Source: UBA4363 sp002393965
GTDB lineage: Bacteria; Bacteroidota; Bacteroidia; Bacteroidales; Paludibacteraceae
Length of the DNA stretch: 64,000 bases
NCBI GenBank assembly: GCA_946542925.1
Contig: CAMNLA010000059.1
Span: forward strand, 1-64,000
Direction: 5' to 3'
In this document: positions 45,122 to 53,379 of the stretch, in pieces
How the letters are laid out: every line of letters starts with the position of its first letter
How positions within the stretch are numbered: position 1 is the first letter of the stretch
Program-made: the position numbers and the translations under genes
Notes under the pieces: generated by a model
The model's input: the letters and a program-made list of their open reading frames with translations, nothing else
Databases searched by the model: none
Told to the model about the DNA's origin: nothing

Positions 45122-45418
45122 TCCACTACTACTCCACTACCACTCCAATACTACTCCAATACTACTCCACTACTACTCCACTACTACTCCAATACCACTC
45201 CACTACTACTCCAATACCACTCCACTACTACTCCAATACCACTCCAATACTACTCCAATACTACTCCAATACTACTCCAATACTACTCCACTACCACTCC
45301 ACTACCACTCCAATACCACTCCAATACTACTCCAATACTACTCCACTACCACTCCAATACCACTCCAATACCACTCCAATACTACTCCAATACTACTCCA
45401 CTACTATTCCACTACTTT
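45122..45418. repeat. 27-copy 11-bp minisatellite
   Basis: Twenty-seven uninterrupted units of TCCAMTACYAC. Only two positions vary among the first 25 units, position 5 (A or C) and position 9 (T or C), giving four unit types; the last two units end in T-variants and run into TTTTT. Because 11 is not a multiple of 3, all plus-strand frames stay open with an 11-residue Thr/Pro/Leu/Gln/Tyr/Ser/Asn period; these are not genes. It lies between the promoter of ruvA and the start of the PreA-like gene. Confidence 0.97.
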
Positions 45419-45587
45419 TTATCCTTCCTCCACTATTTTTTTTACTCAGTCTCTTTCTTTTATTGATGCTTATGTCTATATTTCGATTGCTTTTCCACAC
45501 CTCCACACTCCCCTCTGCCCAGACCTCTTCCCCCCAAAAAAAACATTGCATGAGAACACGCTCTATTCACCAAAATACCACATGCAT

Positions 45588-47039
45588 ATGAACAATCGTT
45601 CTCACCTCTTTTCGCCGTACGACGAGTCACGCCGCTGTCTTTTGTGCCACAATGCGCCGTGTTCCGCAGCATGTTCCCATGCCGATCCCGCACGAGCCAT
45701 ACGTGCCGTCCGCTTCGGCAATTCCGACCTCGCTTCCCGGTGGGTCGCAGGGGCAGACGACGAACTCCTGAAAGCCGAACAGGCTTGCATTCACCCCGAT
45801 CGCCCCATTCGTATTCGACAGATAGCCGCCTCTCTCGATCCCATCGCCTCCGACAATAACAATCTCCCGGATCTCTCCATCGACTTCTGCGGCATTACCT
45901 GCGAGAACCCCTTCTTCCTTGCCTCATCTGCCGTCTGCACTGGCTACGACATGGTAGCTTCCGCGCTTCAAGCCGGATGGGCAGGCGTCTTTTTCAAGAC
46001 CATCAGCCTGCAGGACATCCACGAGGTATCGCCTCGTTTCGATGCCGTGGACTATCCTTTCCTCGCGTTCCGCAACATGGAACAGCTCAGCGAGAATCCT
46101 GCCGACGTGGATTTTGACACCCTCCATAGACTCAAACGCGAGTTCCCGTCCAAAGTCATCATCGCTTCCATCATGGGACAGACTGAAGAGGAGTGGTGCC
46201 AGCTCGCTCGCATGGCCGAACGCGCAGGACTCGACGGCGTTGAACTCAACTTCTCTTGCCCGCAGATGCGACAGGCTGGTCTGGGTAGTGATATCGGACA
46301 GAGCCCCGAACTCGTAGCTGCCATTACCTCTGCCGTCTGCAACTCCGTCTCCATCCCCGTCATTCCGAAGATGACTCCCAACATCACCCACATCACTCTG
46401 CCAGCCACTGCCGCAGCACAGGCTGGGGCGGATGCCATCTCGGCCATCAACACCATTAAGTCCGTCACCATGAGTGAGCAGGCTTCCGTCTCCGGACTCA
46501 AGACCGTCTCCGGACTCTCCGGACACACCGTCAAACCCATCGCTCTACGACTCATCCTCGAGATGGCACAGAATCCCGAACTCAAAGACGTGCCTCTCAG
46601 TGGCATCGGAGGCATCGAGACATGGCGCGACGCACTCGAGTTCATACAGCTCGGTTGCTCCAACCTGCAGGTTTGCACCGCTGTCATGCAATATGGATAC
46701 CGCATCATCGACGACCTTATCCTCGGACTGCGCAACTACATGGCTCAGCGCAACATCTCAAGGCTCGATACTCTGGTCGGCGAACAGATTCCCTTCTTTA
46801 CCACTCCTTCCGAACTCGACCGTTCTTCCGTCACCTACCCCGTCTTCCTTCACGACCGGTGCATCGGATGTGGACGATGCTTCATCTCCTGCTCCGACGG
46901 CGGACATCAGGCTATCAGTTTCGACAGCCAACGACAGCCACACCTCATCGGCAAGCACTGCGTCGGATGCCAACTCTGCCGCCTCATCTGTCCCGTCGAT
47001 GCCATCCAGACATCCAGACGAGTTCCCTTGCAATCTTAA
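45588..47039 (+). CDS. PreA-like dihydropyrimidine dehydrogenase with extra N-terminal Fe-S module
   Basis: A 483-residue flavo-iron-sulphur protein. The core (about 100-410) is a dihydroorotate-dehydrogenase-like FMN barrel of the PreA type, with ELNFSCPQM and PLSGIGGIETWRDALEFIQLGCSNLQVCTA. The C terminus has two [4Fe-4S] ferredoxin motifs, CIGCGRCFISC and CVGCQLCRLICP. Unusually, it starts with CLLCHNAPCSAACSHADPARAIRAVRFGN, which is typical of the N-terminal Fe-S domain of the partner PreT, but the FAD/NAD(P)H domain that normally follows is missing. It could reduce pyrimidines with another electron donor. The ATG at 45588 (MNNRSHLFSPYDE) is preferred to an upstream TTG. Confidence 0.85.
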   Translation: MNNRSHLFSPYDESRRCLLCHNAPCSAACSHADPARAIRAVRFGNSDLASRWVAGADDELLKAEQACIHPDRPIRIRQIAASLDPIASDNNNLPDLSIDFCGITCENPFFLASSAVCTGYDMVASALQAGWAGVFFKTISLQDIHEVSPRFDAVDYPFLAFRNMEQLSENPADVDFDTLHRLKREFPSKVIIASIMGQTEEEWCQLARMAERAGLDGVELNFSCPQMRQAGLGSDIGQSPELVAAITSAVCNSVSIPVIPKMTPNITHITLPATAAAQAGADAISAINTIKSVTMSEQASVSGLKTVSGLSGHTVKPIALRLILEMAQNPELKDVPLSGIGGIETWRDALEFIQLGCSNLQVCTAVMQYGYRIIDDLILGLRNYMAQRNISRLDTLVGEQIPFFTTPSELDRSSVTYPVFLHDRCIGCGRCFISCSDGGHQAISFDSQRQPHLIGKHCVGCQLCRLICPVDAIQTSRRVPLQS

Positions 47040-47081
47040 AACCACACACTTTCTTCCTTATTTCTGACCACATAACTCAAT

Positions 47082-47126
47082 AAAAATCAAGGACGCAGAC
47101 CTCAACCACCTGCGTCCTTGATTTTT
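47082..47126. terminator. Strong bidirectional terminator after the PreA-like gene
   Basis: A perfect 17-bp stem, AAAAATCAAGGACGCAG (47082-47098) and CTGCGTCCTTGATTTTT (47110-47126). A and T runs are built into the ends so it can work on both strands. The remaining stretch to 47285 shows nothing else. Confidence 0.95.
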
Positions 47127-47285
47127 ACTTGTTGCTTAAGTTTCCATTGTTGCCTGATAGCGTCAGGTTTCCGATTGTGTGTATAGAGGGTTTTGAATTC
47201 GGTATAGTCTCCTTCCGATAGATCCCTCCGCCATTTTGAATCAGGGTTTTGAGGATAGATATATTCGATTGTTAAAACTCCCCCC

Positions 47286-49457
47286 TCATTCGATTCCGTT
47301 CCGCCTCAGCAAGGCTTCGATACTCGGCTCTCTGCCCATGAAGCGCTTGTACAACACCATCGGGTGCTCACTGCCGCCCTTCGAGAGTATTTCCCTGCGC
47401 AGACGCGTGGCTGTCTCCTTGTCAAAGAGTCCTTTCTCCTGAAATTTCGAAAACACATCGGCATCCAGTACCTCCGCCCATTTATAGCCGTAATAGCCCG
47501 CAGCATAGCCACCACTGAAGATATGACCGAACTGAACACTCATACAGGTACCGTCCACCGCCGGCAACAGGCGCGTCCGCTTCCCCACCTGTTTCTCGAA
47601 GGCCTCAACATCTCCCTCAAACGGCTCACTGCGGTCGTGCCATGCCATGTCCAGATATCCGAACGATAACTGACGGAGACACGCATAACCCACATTGAAG
47701 TTCTCCGATGCCTTGATCTTGGCAACAAGGTCCGACGGAATCTTCTCGCCCGTCTCATAGTGCGCGGCAAAACGGTCCAGAAACTCCTTCTGACCTGCCC
47801 AGTTCTCCATCAACTGCGATGGCATCTCCACAAAGTCACGATAGACGTTCGTACCCGTCAGACTAGCGTATTTTCCGTCTGCCAACATGCCGTGTATCGA
47901 GTGACCGAACTCATGGAGAAAGGTCGTCAATTCATCATACGTCAGCAGTGCCGGCTTGCCTCCTGTCGGCTTGCTGAAGTTCATGACCAGTGAGATGTGC
48001 GGACGGGAATCCTCTCCGTCTTCTTTCCACTGCTGTTTCATCTCCGTCATCCAGGCTCCGCTCTGCTTACCCTCGCGCGGATGAAAGTCGGTATAGAGTA
48101 TCGCCATGAATCGTCCGTCGCTGTCATACACCTCAAAGGTCTCCACCTCCGGATGATACACCGGGATGGTCTTGTTCGGGACGAAACGAAGACCGTACAG
48201 CGTCGTGGCTAGTCCGAAAACACCTTTCTTCACTCTTTCCAACTCGAAGTAGGGCTTCACGATCGAGTCGTTGATACTGTACCGCGACTCTTTCAGCAGA
48301 TTGCTGTAGTACGCCCAGTCCCAGGCTTCCAGCGTATCTGTGAATCCTTTGCTCCGTGCGTATTCCTGCACCTCCCTCAACTCTTGCTCCGCTTTCGGAC
48401 GATAGGCTTCCAGCAACTGGTCCAGCAGACCGTACACCTTCGACGGCTCACTGGCCATCCTGCGGCGCAATACCGATTCCGCATACGTGCCGCATCCCAG
48501 CAGACGCGCAATCGACAGTCGCGTATTGACAATCTTTCGCACATTCTCGATGTTGTCGAACTCGCCTCCGAATGACTTCGTATTGTAGGCCCGGTACATC
48601 TGCTCTCGCAGACGACGGTCTGCGGCGAATTTCATGAAGGGGAAATAACTCGGATAACTCAGGTCGAACGTCCAGCCTTGCTGACCCTTTTGGGCGGCTT
48701 TCTCTTCCGCCGCCTGCAGGACGTAGTCAGGCAGACCTGCCAGACGCTCCCGTTCTGTCACGTTCAGTTCATAGGCGTTGCTCGCCTTCAGCGAGTTCTG
48801 ACCGAAGTTCAGTGTCAGCACCGACAGTTCCGATACCAGTTTGCGGTACGTCTCGCGGTCCTCACCCTGCAGGTTGGCTCCGTTGTTGACGAAAGATTCG
48901 TACGTGTCTTCCAACAGTTTCGCATCCTCCACGTCCAGATTCAACGACTCCCGATGTTCCCACACCACCTTGATTCGTGCGAATAACTTTTCATTCAGTA
49001 GGATTGATGTGCTGTGCTCACTCTCCTCCGGTGCTATTTCCTGCGCTATCTTTTCCAATTCCTCATTGCTGTCCGCACTCAGCAGGTTGTAGAACGGATA
49101 CTCCACACGGCTCAGCAGACTGCCCGAACGCTCCAGGGCTACTATCGTATTCTCAAAGGTCGGTGCCTCCGGATTGCTGACTATCTGCGCTATCTCTTCT
49201 TGCTGACGGCGCATGCCCTCACGCAGCGCCGGCAGGTAGTCTTCTGTTCGGATACGGTCAAAGGGGACGGTCCCGAATGGGGTGTCGTAAGGTTGTAGGA
49301 ACGGATTCGACGCCAGGTCGTTGCCGACCGATTTTTCTGTTTTTTTTTCGTTTGCCATAATCATTAAGGGATACTGCAACAGGATCATGATAACCATCAG
49401 ATACCGCATGGCGGTTCCGATTCGTTTTGCCTGCTGACTGTATTTCATTTCTTTCAT
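47286..49457 (-). CDS. M3-family zinc oligopeptidase (Dcp/OpdA type)
   Basis: A 723-residue metallopeptidase of the thimet-oligopeptidase clan. Zinc ligands are visible in HEFGHSIHG (His515 and His519, catalytic Glu516) and in the downstream VEMPSQLMENW (Glu544). The N terminus has a hydrophobic export signal (LMVIMILLQYPLMIMA), so the enzyme is likely periplasmic, resembling dipeptidyl carboxypeptidase Dcp. Its start ATG at 49457 overlaps the TGA of the shifted dnaX frame (ATGA), which suggests translational coupling; a second ATG lies three codons further. Confidence 0.93.
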   Translation of the reverse strand: MKEMKYSQQAKRIGTAMRYLMVIMILLQYPLMIMANEKKTEKSVGNDLASNPFLQPYDTPFGTVPFDRIRTEDYLPALREGMRRQQEEIAQIVSNPEAPTFENTIVALERSGSLLSRVEYPFYNLLSADSNEELEKIAQEIAPEESEHSTSILLNEKLFARIKVVWEHRESLNLDVEDAKLLEDTYESFVNNGANLQGEDRETYRKLVSELSVLTLNFGQNSLKASNAYELNVTERERLAGLPDYVLQAAEEKAAQKGQQGWTFDLSYPSYFPFMKFAADRRLREQMYRAYNTKSFGGEFDNIENVRKIVNTRLSIARLLGCGTYAESVLRRRMASEPSKVYGLLDQLLEAYRPKAEQELREVQEYARSKGFTDTLEAWDWAYYSNLLKESRYSINDSIVKPYFELERVKKGVFGLATTLYGLRFVPNKTIPVYHPEVETFEVYDSDGRFMAILYTDFHPREGKQSGAWMTEMKQQWKEDGEDSRPHISLVMNFSKPTGGKPALLTYDELTTFLHEFGHSIHGMLADGKYASLTGTNVYRDFVEMPSQLMENWAGQKEFLDRFAAHYETGEKIPSDLVAKIKASENFNVGYACLRQLSFGYLDMAWHDRSEPFEGDVEAFEKQVGKRTRLLPAVDGTCMSVQFGHIFSGGYAAGYYGYKWAEVLDADVFSKFQEKGLFDKETATRLRREILSKGGSEHPMVLYKRFMGREPSIEALLRRNGIE

Positions 49458-50181
49458 TCGCTTTCCAATTCCAGCAGATTGGCCAATTCTCGCAAGGCCG
49501 GATTGTTCTCTTTCTCTTTCTCGAATGCCTCGCTGTTCGTCAAGATGGATTCCTCACCCTTCATCTCTTCCAGTTCCTCAACCTTGATTTCCATATGTAC
49601 TTCACGACATTGGGTCGCCTTCTCTATGTATTCTTTGAGATGGGACGTCCACTCGTTGATCAGTTCCGACTCCTGGAATCGGTTCGAGACCTTCACCTCA
49701 AAACTGTTTCCTTCCTTCTTCTGAGGCAATGCACACTGCATGGTGCGACTCAGGTTCGCCGAGGCACTCTCCGCACCCGCATAGCGCACCCATGCCTCCA
49801 GCAGGACTGGTTGCTCCAGTTCTTTGGATGCCTGAGAAGAGGACGTTCCGACTGACTCTTCTGACGATACGGATTTACCTGTCTCTTGAGGATGACGGAT
49901 CGAGATTCCAACCCGTCTCCTACGGGGTGACGGAGAAGGGGAACCTTCCCCTACGCTCCCCAGTGCCAGATTCCCTTTTCCGGTCTCTGTCAAGTTTGTT
50001 TCGACAGACGGAACAGAGGCGGACACTTCGGGCTTTCTCTGCACCGACGGCGCCGAGTCTTCAACAGAAGACGACGGATGCGACGATGCCGGCACTCCCG
50101 ATTCGCTTTGTTTCAACAACGGAAAGAACCTGTCCAGTTTCCACAGGTCTTCAGCCTCACTCTCACTCAGATTTTTTTTTT
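49454..50181 (-). CDS. dnaX: DnaX C-terminal (tau-type) extension in the shifted frame
   Basis: This frame continues DnaX if one base of the ten-A run at 50172-50181 is skipped, reading AKKNLSESEAEDLWKLDRFFP instead of AKKKSE-stop. It encodes a Ser/Pro-rich linker and a C-terminal domain (EAWVRYAGAESASANLSRTM, VKVSNRFQESELINEWTSHL) of the type that ends the full-length tau subunit of Bacteroidetes. The joined product would be 605 residues, near the usual DnaX size. The stop overlaps the next gene's start. Either the genomic run has an indel error or slippage produces both forms. Confidence 0.75.
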
Positions 50182-51272
50182 GCACCCAACTGACACAGCC
50201 GGATGAGCAGGATTTCAACCAACAGGCGCTTGTTATTGCTCGATCGGTAGTTCAAGTCACAACTGTTGGATATCTCCAGCGCTTTGTAAAGGAATTCTGT
50301 ATCACAACGCTGGGCTTGTTGCTGATAGGTTTCTGCTATCGTTGAGCCTACTTCCAGCAACGGTATCGTCTGCGGATCCTTGCAGACCATCAGGTCACGC
50401 AGATGACTGCATAGACCCTGAACAAACCGACCACCCTCGAATCCCTTCGAGAGAATTTCGTCAAAAATCAGCATCGCTTGTGGCACGTTGCCTCCAAGCA
50501 TCGAATCCACCAACTGAAAATAGTAGTTATAGTCCAGGACGTTCAGATTCTCTATGACGTCCTTGTACGTTACGTTTCCGTTACAGAAACTCGCCACTTG
50601 GTCGAAGATGGACAACGAGTCACGCATTCCACCGTCTGCCTTCTGCGCTATCACGTTCAGCGCCTCCGGCTCCGCCTTGATCTGCTCCGAGTCCGCAACG
50701 TACTGCAGATGCGACACGATGTCACGGATTCCGATGCGGTTGAAGTCATAGACCTGACAACGCGACAGGATTGTTGCCGGTATTTTCTGCTTCTCTGTCG
50801 TCGCCAGGATGAAGATGGCATACGACGGCGGCTCCTCCAGCGTCTTCAGGAACGCACTGAATGCTGCCATGCTCAACATATGCACCTCGTCAATGATGAA
50901 TACGCTGTACTTCCCTATCTGCGGCGGAACACGCACCTCATCTATCAACTGACGGATGTCCTCCACCGAGTTGTTGCTCGCCGCATCCAACTCATGAATG
51001 CTCAGCGAACGCTGCTCATTGAAGCTCTGGCAGCTCTCACATTCGTTACACGCCTCATTATCCGACGTCAGATGAAAACAGTTTATCGTCTTAGCGAAAA
51101 TGCGCGCACACGATGTCTTGCCCACTCCGCGAGGTCCACAGAACAGATAGGCATGGGCAAGACGCTGACTCGATATGGCATTCTTCAGCGTCGAGACTAA
51201 CGCCGACTGACCCACAACAGACCGAAAGGTCGTCGGACGGTATTTTCGCGCTGATACTATAAACTTGTCCAT
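50163..51272 (-). CDS. dnaX: DNA polymerase III gamma/tau subunit, zero-frame product
   Basis: DnaX is the AAA+ motor of the clamp loader. The 369 residues in the initial frame hold the Walker A GPRGVGKT (46-53), the zinc module with Cys65, Cys75, Cys78 and Cys81, the FIIDEVHMLS Walker B and the ILSRCQ sensor 1 region, then domains II and III. The frame ends at AKKKSE-stop in a ten-A run, giving a gamma-like short form without the polymerase-binding tail. A -1-base shift there joins it to the extension at 49454-50181. It has a promoter element about 40 nt upstream. Confidence 0.95.
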   Translation of the reverse strand: MDKFIVSARKYRPTTFRSVVGQSALVSTLKNAISSQRLAHAYLFCGPRGVGKTSCARIFAKTINCFHLTSDNEACNECESCQSFNEQRSLSIHELDAASNNSVEDIRQLIDEVRVPPQIGKYSVFIIDEVHMLSMAAFSAFLKTLEEPPSYAIFILATTEKQKIPATILSRCQVYDFNRIGIRDIVSHLQYVADSEQIKAEPEALNVIAQKADGGMRDSLSIFDQVASFCNGNVTYKDVIENLNVLDYNYYFQLVDSMLGGNVPQAMLIFDEILSKGFEGGRFVQGLCSHLRDLMVCKDPQTIPLLEVGSTIAETYQQQAQRCDTEFLYKALEISNSCDLNYRSSNNKRLLVEILLIRLCQLGAKKKSE

Positions 51273-51309
51273 CTCTGCTGAAAGTTTTTTTTATTCCTTT
51301 CTCGGTACG

Positions 51310-51317
51310 CAAATATA
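51310..51317 (-). promoter_or_regulatory. -7 element of dnaX
   Basis: Minus-strand TATATTTG, 38 nt before the dnaX ATG. It is back-to-back with the plus-strand element at 51331. Confidence 0.5.
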
Positions 51318-51330
51318 CACCATTTCTCGT

Positions 51331-51338
51331 TATCTTTG
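51331..51338 (+). promoter_or_regulatory. -7 element of the FtsB-like gene
   Basis: A perfect TATCTTTG, 31 nt before the ATG at 51369. The two promoters in this gap are only 13 bp apart and point away from each other. Confidence 0.55.
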
Positions 51339-51368
51339 CATCACCTTTCCGGCAAATTATTTCCGACC

Positions 51369-51692
51369 ATGAACGTTTCCTCAAAGAATAGGTTCCTCAA
51401 GCCTCTGCGACATACCAAATGGATTGTCAATATCGCTATCGCGGCATTCGTCGTGGTCTATGTGCTCTTCATCAGCGAACACAGTCTCTACAATGTTTTT
51501 ATGCTGAACCGTGACACTACGCAACTCGAAAAGGAAAAAACGGAATACGAACGAAAAATTGCCGACACCGACCGACAAATCGAGAAGTTCAAGAACGACA
51601 AGAACCAACTCGAACGCATGGCTCGCGAGAAATACATGATGCGCAAGGACAATGAGGATGTATTCATCATCCAAACCGAACCGGAAAAGTGA
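51369..51692 (+). CDS. FtsB/DivIC-type septum formation protein
   Basis: A 107-residue bitopic protein: short basic N terminus, one membrane helix (VNIAIAAFVVVYVLFI, about 18-34), then a coiled coil (TTQLEKEKTEYERKIADTDRQIEKFKNDKNQLERMAREKY). The tail motif AREKYMMRKDNEDVFII is the usual end of the FtsB/DivIC domain. It would act in the divisome at mid-cell. The ATG at 51369 was chosen because a longer TTG frame would begin inside the promoter element. Confidence 0.88.
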   Translation: MNVSSKNRFLKPLRHTKWIVNIAIAAFVVVYVLFISEHSLYNVFMLNRDTTQLEKEKTEYERKIADTDRQIEKFKNDKNQLERMAREKYMMRKDNEDVFIIQTEPEK

Positions 51693-51802
51693 ATGACTCC
51701 TTTTTAGCTATAGGGCCAAAGGAATGTTTACGCAAACCCAGACTTGACGAGAAAAAAGTCTATTGGAAAATAACCTGAGTCAAAACCTAATTTAAGACTG
51801 AC

Positions 51803-52192
51803 ATGATTTCCAGATTCTCCTTTAATATTCTGTATTCCATCGCTGCCATCCTGACTTTCGCCGGCATTATCCTGCACGTTTTCTTCTACTACAGACTACA
51901 ACAGCTCTTTCTCTTTGCTCCCATGCCCAAAGCGCTGCTCGTCCATGCCGATGTCTTCGTCTTCGCTTTGGGCGTCATCGGACTGTTCGCTCTCAAGGCT
52001 CTGACGTTCAAGAGGGCTACACAATTCAGAGAACGACGGCTGCAGAATATCCAGATTCTGGCTGCTTTCCTGCTCCTGGGATCTGCCGCGCTCATGTTTT
52101 TCTTTCCTGTTCGCAACTACTGGGCCATCGCTCTACTCATATCTGCGCTTTTCGACCTCGTGGTCATTTTCCGTATGCCACAAAAGAACTGA
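51803..52192 (+). CDS. Four-helix membrane protein of unknown function
   Basis: A 129-residue protein with about four membrane helices (residues roughly 9-28, 44-64, 79-97 and 104-122) separated by a basic loop (KRATQFRERRLQN). I do not recognise a family. The last 60 bp overlap, tail to tail, the 3' end of the NamZ-like gene on the opposite strand. It follows the FtsB-like gene by 110 bp on the same strand. Confidence 0.7.
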   Translation: MISRFSFNILYSIAAILTFAGIILHVFFYYRLQQLFLFAPMPKALLVHADVFVFALGVIGLFALKALTFKRATQFRERRLQNIQILAAFLLLGSAALMFFFPVRNYWAIALLISALFDLVVIFRMPQKN

Positions 52193-53365
52193 ATCCTGCT
52201 CTCCATACAGCAGATAACGACTCCGAATCCTACGATAAGCCTGTAAGTCACATTCCCACGTCCGACGAATCTCATCCTCCGTCTTTCCTTCTCCCAATTG
52301 TTTGCGCAACGTCCGCGTACCTGCCAGTTTGTCAAAGAATGACGGATATTTGAACATCGAACTCCCCAACTTTCCATGGAACATCTGCAGGTACTTCAGC
52401 GAGAATCCATGCGTATCCCTGTCTTGACGCAGATCTATTCCCTTACACATCTCGCCATTCCACATCGGATTGCTGTCCATGCCTTTCAATGGCGATGGAA
52501 CGAACGAAAAGCCGTCAAACTCCGTTTGAGGATGACCTAATACCTGAAACGGCATTTCAGTCCCCCTGCCCACACTCACACACGTCCCTTCAAACAGACA
52601 CAACGACGGATATAGACGAATGGCATCATCATTCGGCAGGTTAGGCGATGGCTTGATTTCCAGATGCCACGGCTCACCGTGATGCCAACCTTCCGCCGTG
52701 ACAACTTCCACATCACAGACCACACCATTGCTCAACCAGCCCTCCAGATTGAACATCTGTGACAACTCACCTACTGTACAGCCGTGCAGCAACGGAATGA
52801 AATCCATGCCTACAAACGATCGCAACGAGCTGTCTCTCAACACCGGACCGTCTACGTAGTCATTCGGATTGGGACGGTCCAGCACCAACAACTTCTTGCC
52901 GTTCTCTCCGCAGGCTTCCATGACATAATGCAACGTACTGATATAAGTATAGAACCGACAGCCGACATCCTGAATGTCAAAGACAACGACATCTACGTCC
53001 GACAATTGCTCCGCCGATGGCTTTTTATTCCGACCGTAAATCGAGACCACCCGCACCCCTGTACGGCTGTCCACTCCCGACTGTACTGTTGCTCCTGCGT
53101 CTTCTTCGCCTCGCAGACCGTGCTCCGGAGCAAACACCTTACGGACATCAAATCCCTGACGCAATAGTGTGTCCAGCAGATGAACCCGGCCTCCCTCTCG
53201 GTTATGGACCACAGAGGTCTGATTGACCACAAGAGCAACTCGTTTTCCCTTTATCTCCGAAAGGTACTGCTCCATCCGCTCTGCTCCTACTCTGACATTC
53301 GCACCCCATAGAAAAACTGATTGTACCAGCATCACTACGGCTATCATTAGTTTGCTTTTATTCAT
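52133..53365 (-). CDS. NamZ-like exo-beta-N-acetylmuramidase (DUF1343)
   Basis: A 410-residue exported protein of the DUF1343 family, whose characterised members (NamZ of Bacillus and of Tannerella) remove N-acetylmuramic acid from peptidoglycan fragments. The signal peptide (MIAVVMLVQSVFLWGA) is followed by RVALVVNQTSVV, FAPEHGLRGEEDAGATV, FDIQDVGCRFYTYISTLHYVMEA and DRPNPND, all family blocks. The ATG at 53365 touches the -7 element of the divergent HD gene. Location is likely periplasmic, acting in cell-wall recycling. Confidence 0.88.
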   Translation of the reverse strand: MNKSKLMIAVVMLVQSVFLWGANVRVGAERMEQYLSEIKGKRVALVVNQTSVVHNREGGRVHLLDTLLRQGFDVRKVFAPEHGLRGEEDAGATVQSGVDSRTGVRVVSIYGRNKKPSAEQLSDVDVVVFDIQDVGCRFYTYISTLHYVMEACGENGKKLLVLDRPNPNDYVDGPVLRDSSLRSFVGMDFIPLLHGCTVGELSQMFNLEGWLSNGVVCDVEVVTAEGWHHGEPWHLEIKPSPNLPNDDAIRLYPSLCLFEGTCVSVGRGTEMPFQVLGHPQTEFDGFSFVPSPLKGMDSNPMWNGEMCKGIDLRQDRDTHGFSLKYLQMFHGKLGSSMFKYPSFFDKLAGTRTLRKQLGEGKTEDEIRRTWECDLQAYRRIRSRYLLYGEQDSVLLWHTENDHEVEKRRYE

Positions 53366-53372
53366 ATCTTTG
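53365..53372 (+). promoter_or_regulatory. -7 element of the HD-domain gene
   Basis: TATCTTTG overlaps the first base of the divergent NamZ-like start codon. The predicted transcription start, 5-7 nt further, falls on or just before the HD gene ATG at 53380. Confidence 0.55.
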
Positions 53373-53379
53373 TACTTCC

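Larger units (their letters stand above)
44983..45587. other. 605-bp divergent gap between ruvA and the PreA-like gene
   Basis: Besides the ruvA promoter element and the 297-bp minisatellite, it contains a C/T-rich stretch (45419-45540, many TTT, CCTC and CACCTCC) and no convincing gene. A promoter for the PreA-like gene was not identified. Confidence 0.6.

Noticed and set aside
45122..45418. Possible CRISPR array
   Set aside because: Units are 11 bp, contiguous and without unique spacers.
45086..45591. Overlapping Thr/Pro/Leu-rich frames across the minisatellite
   Set aside because: An 11-bp period keeps several frames open; the translations are repeat artefacts.
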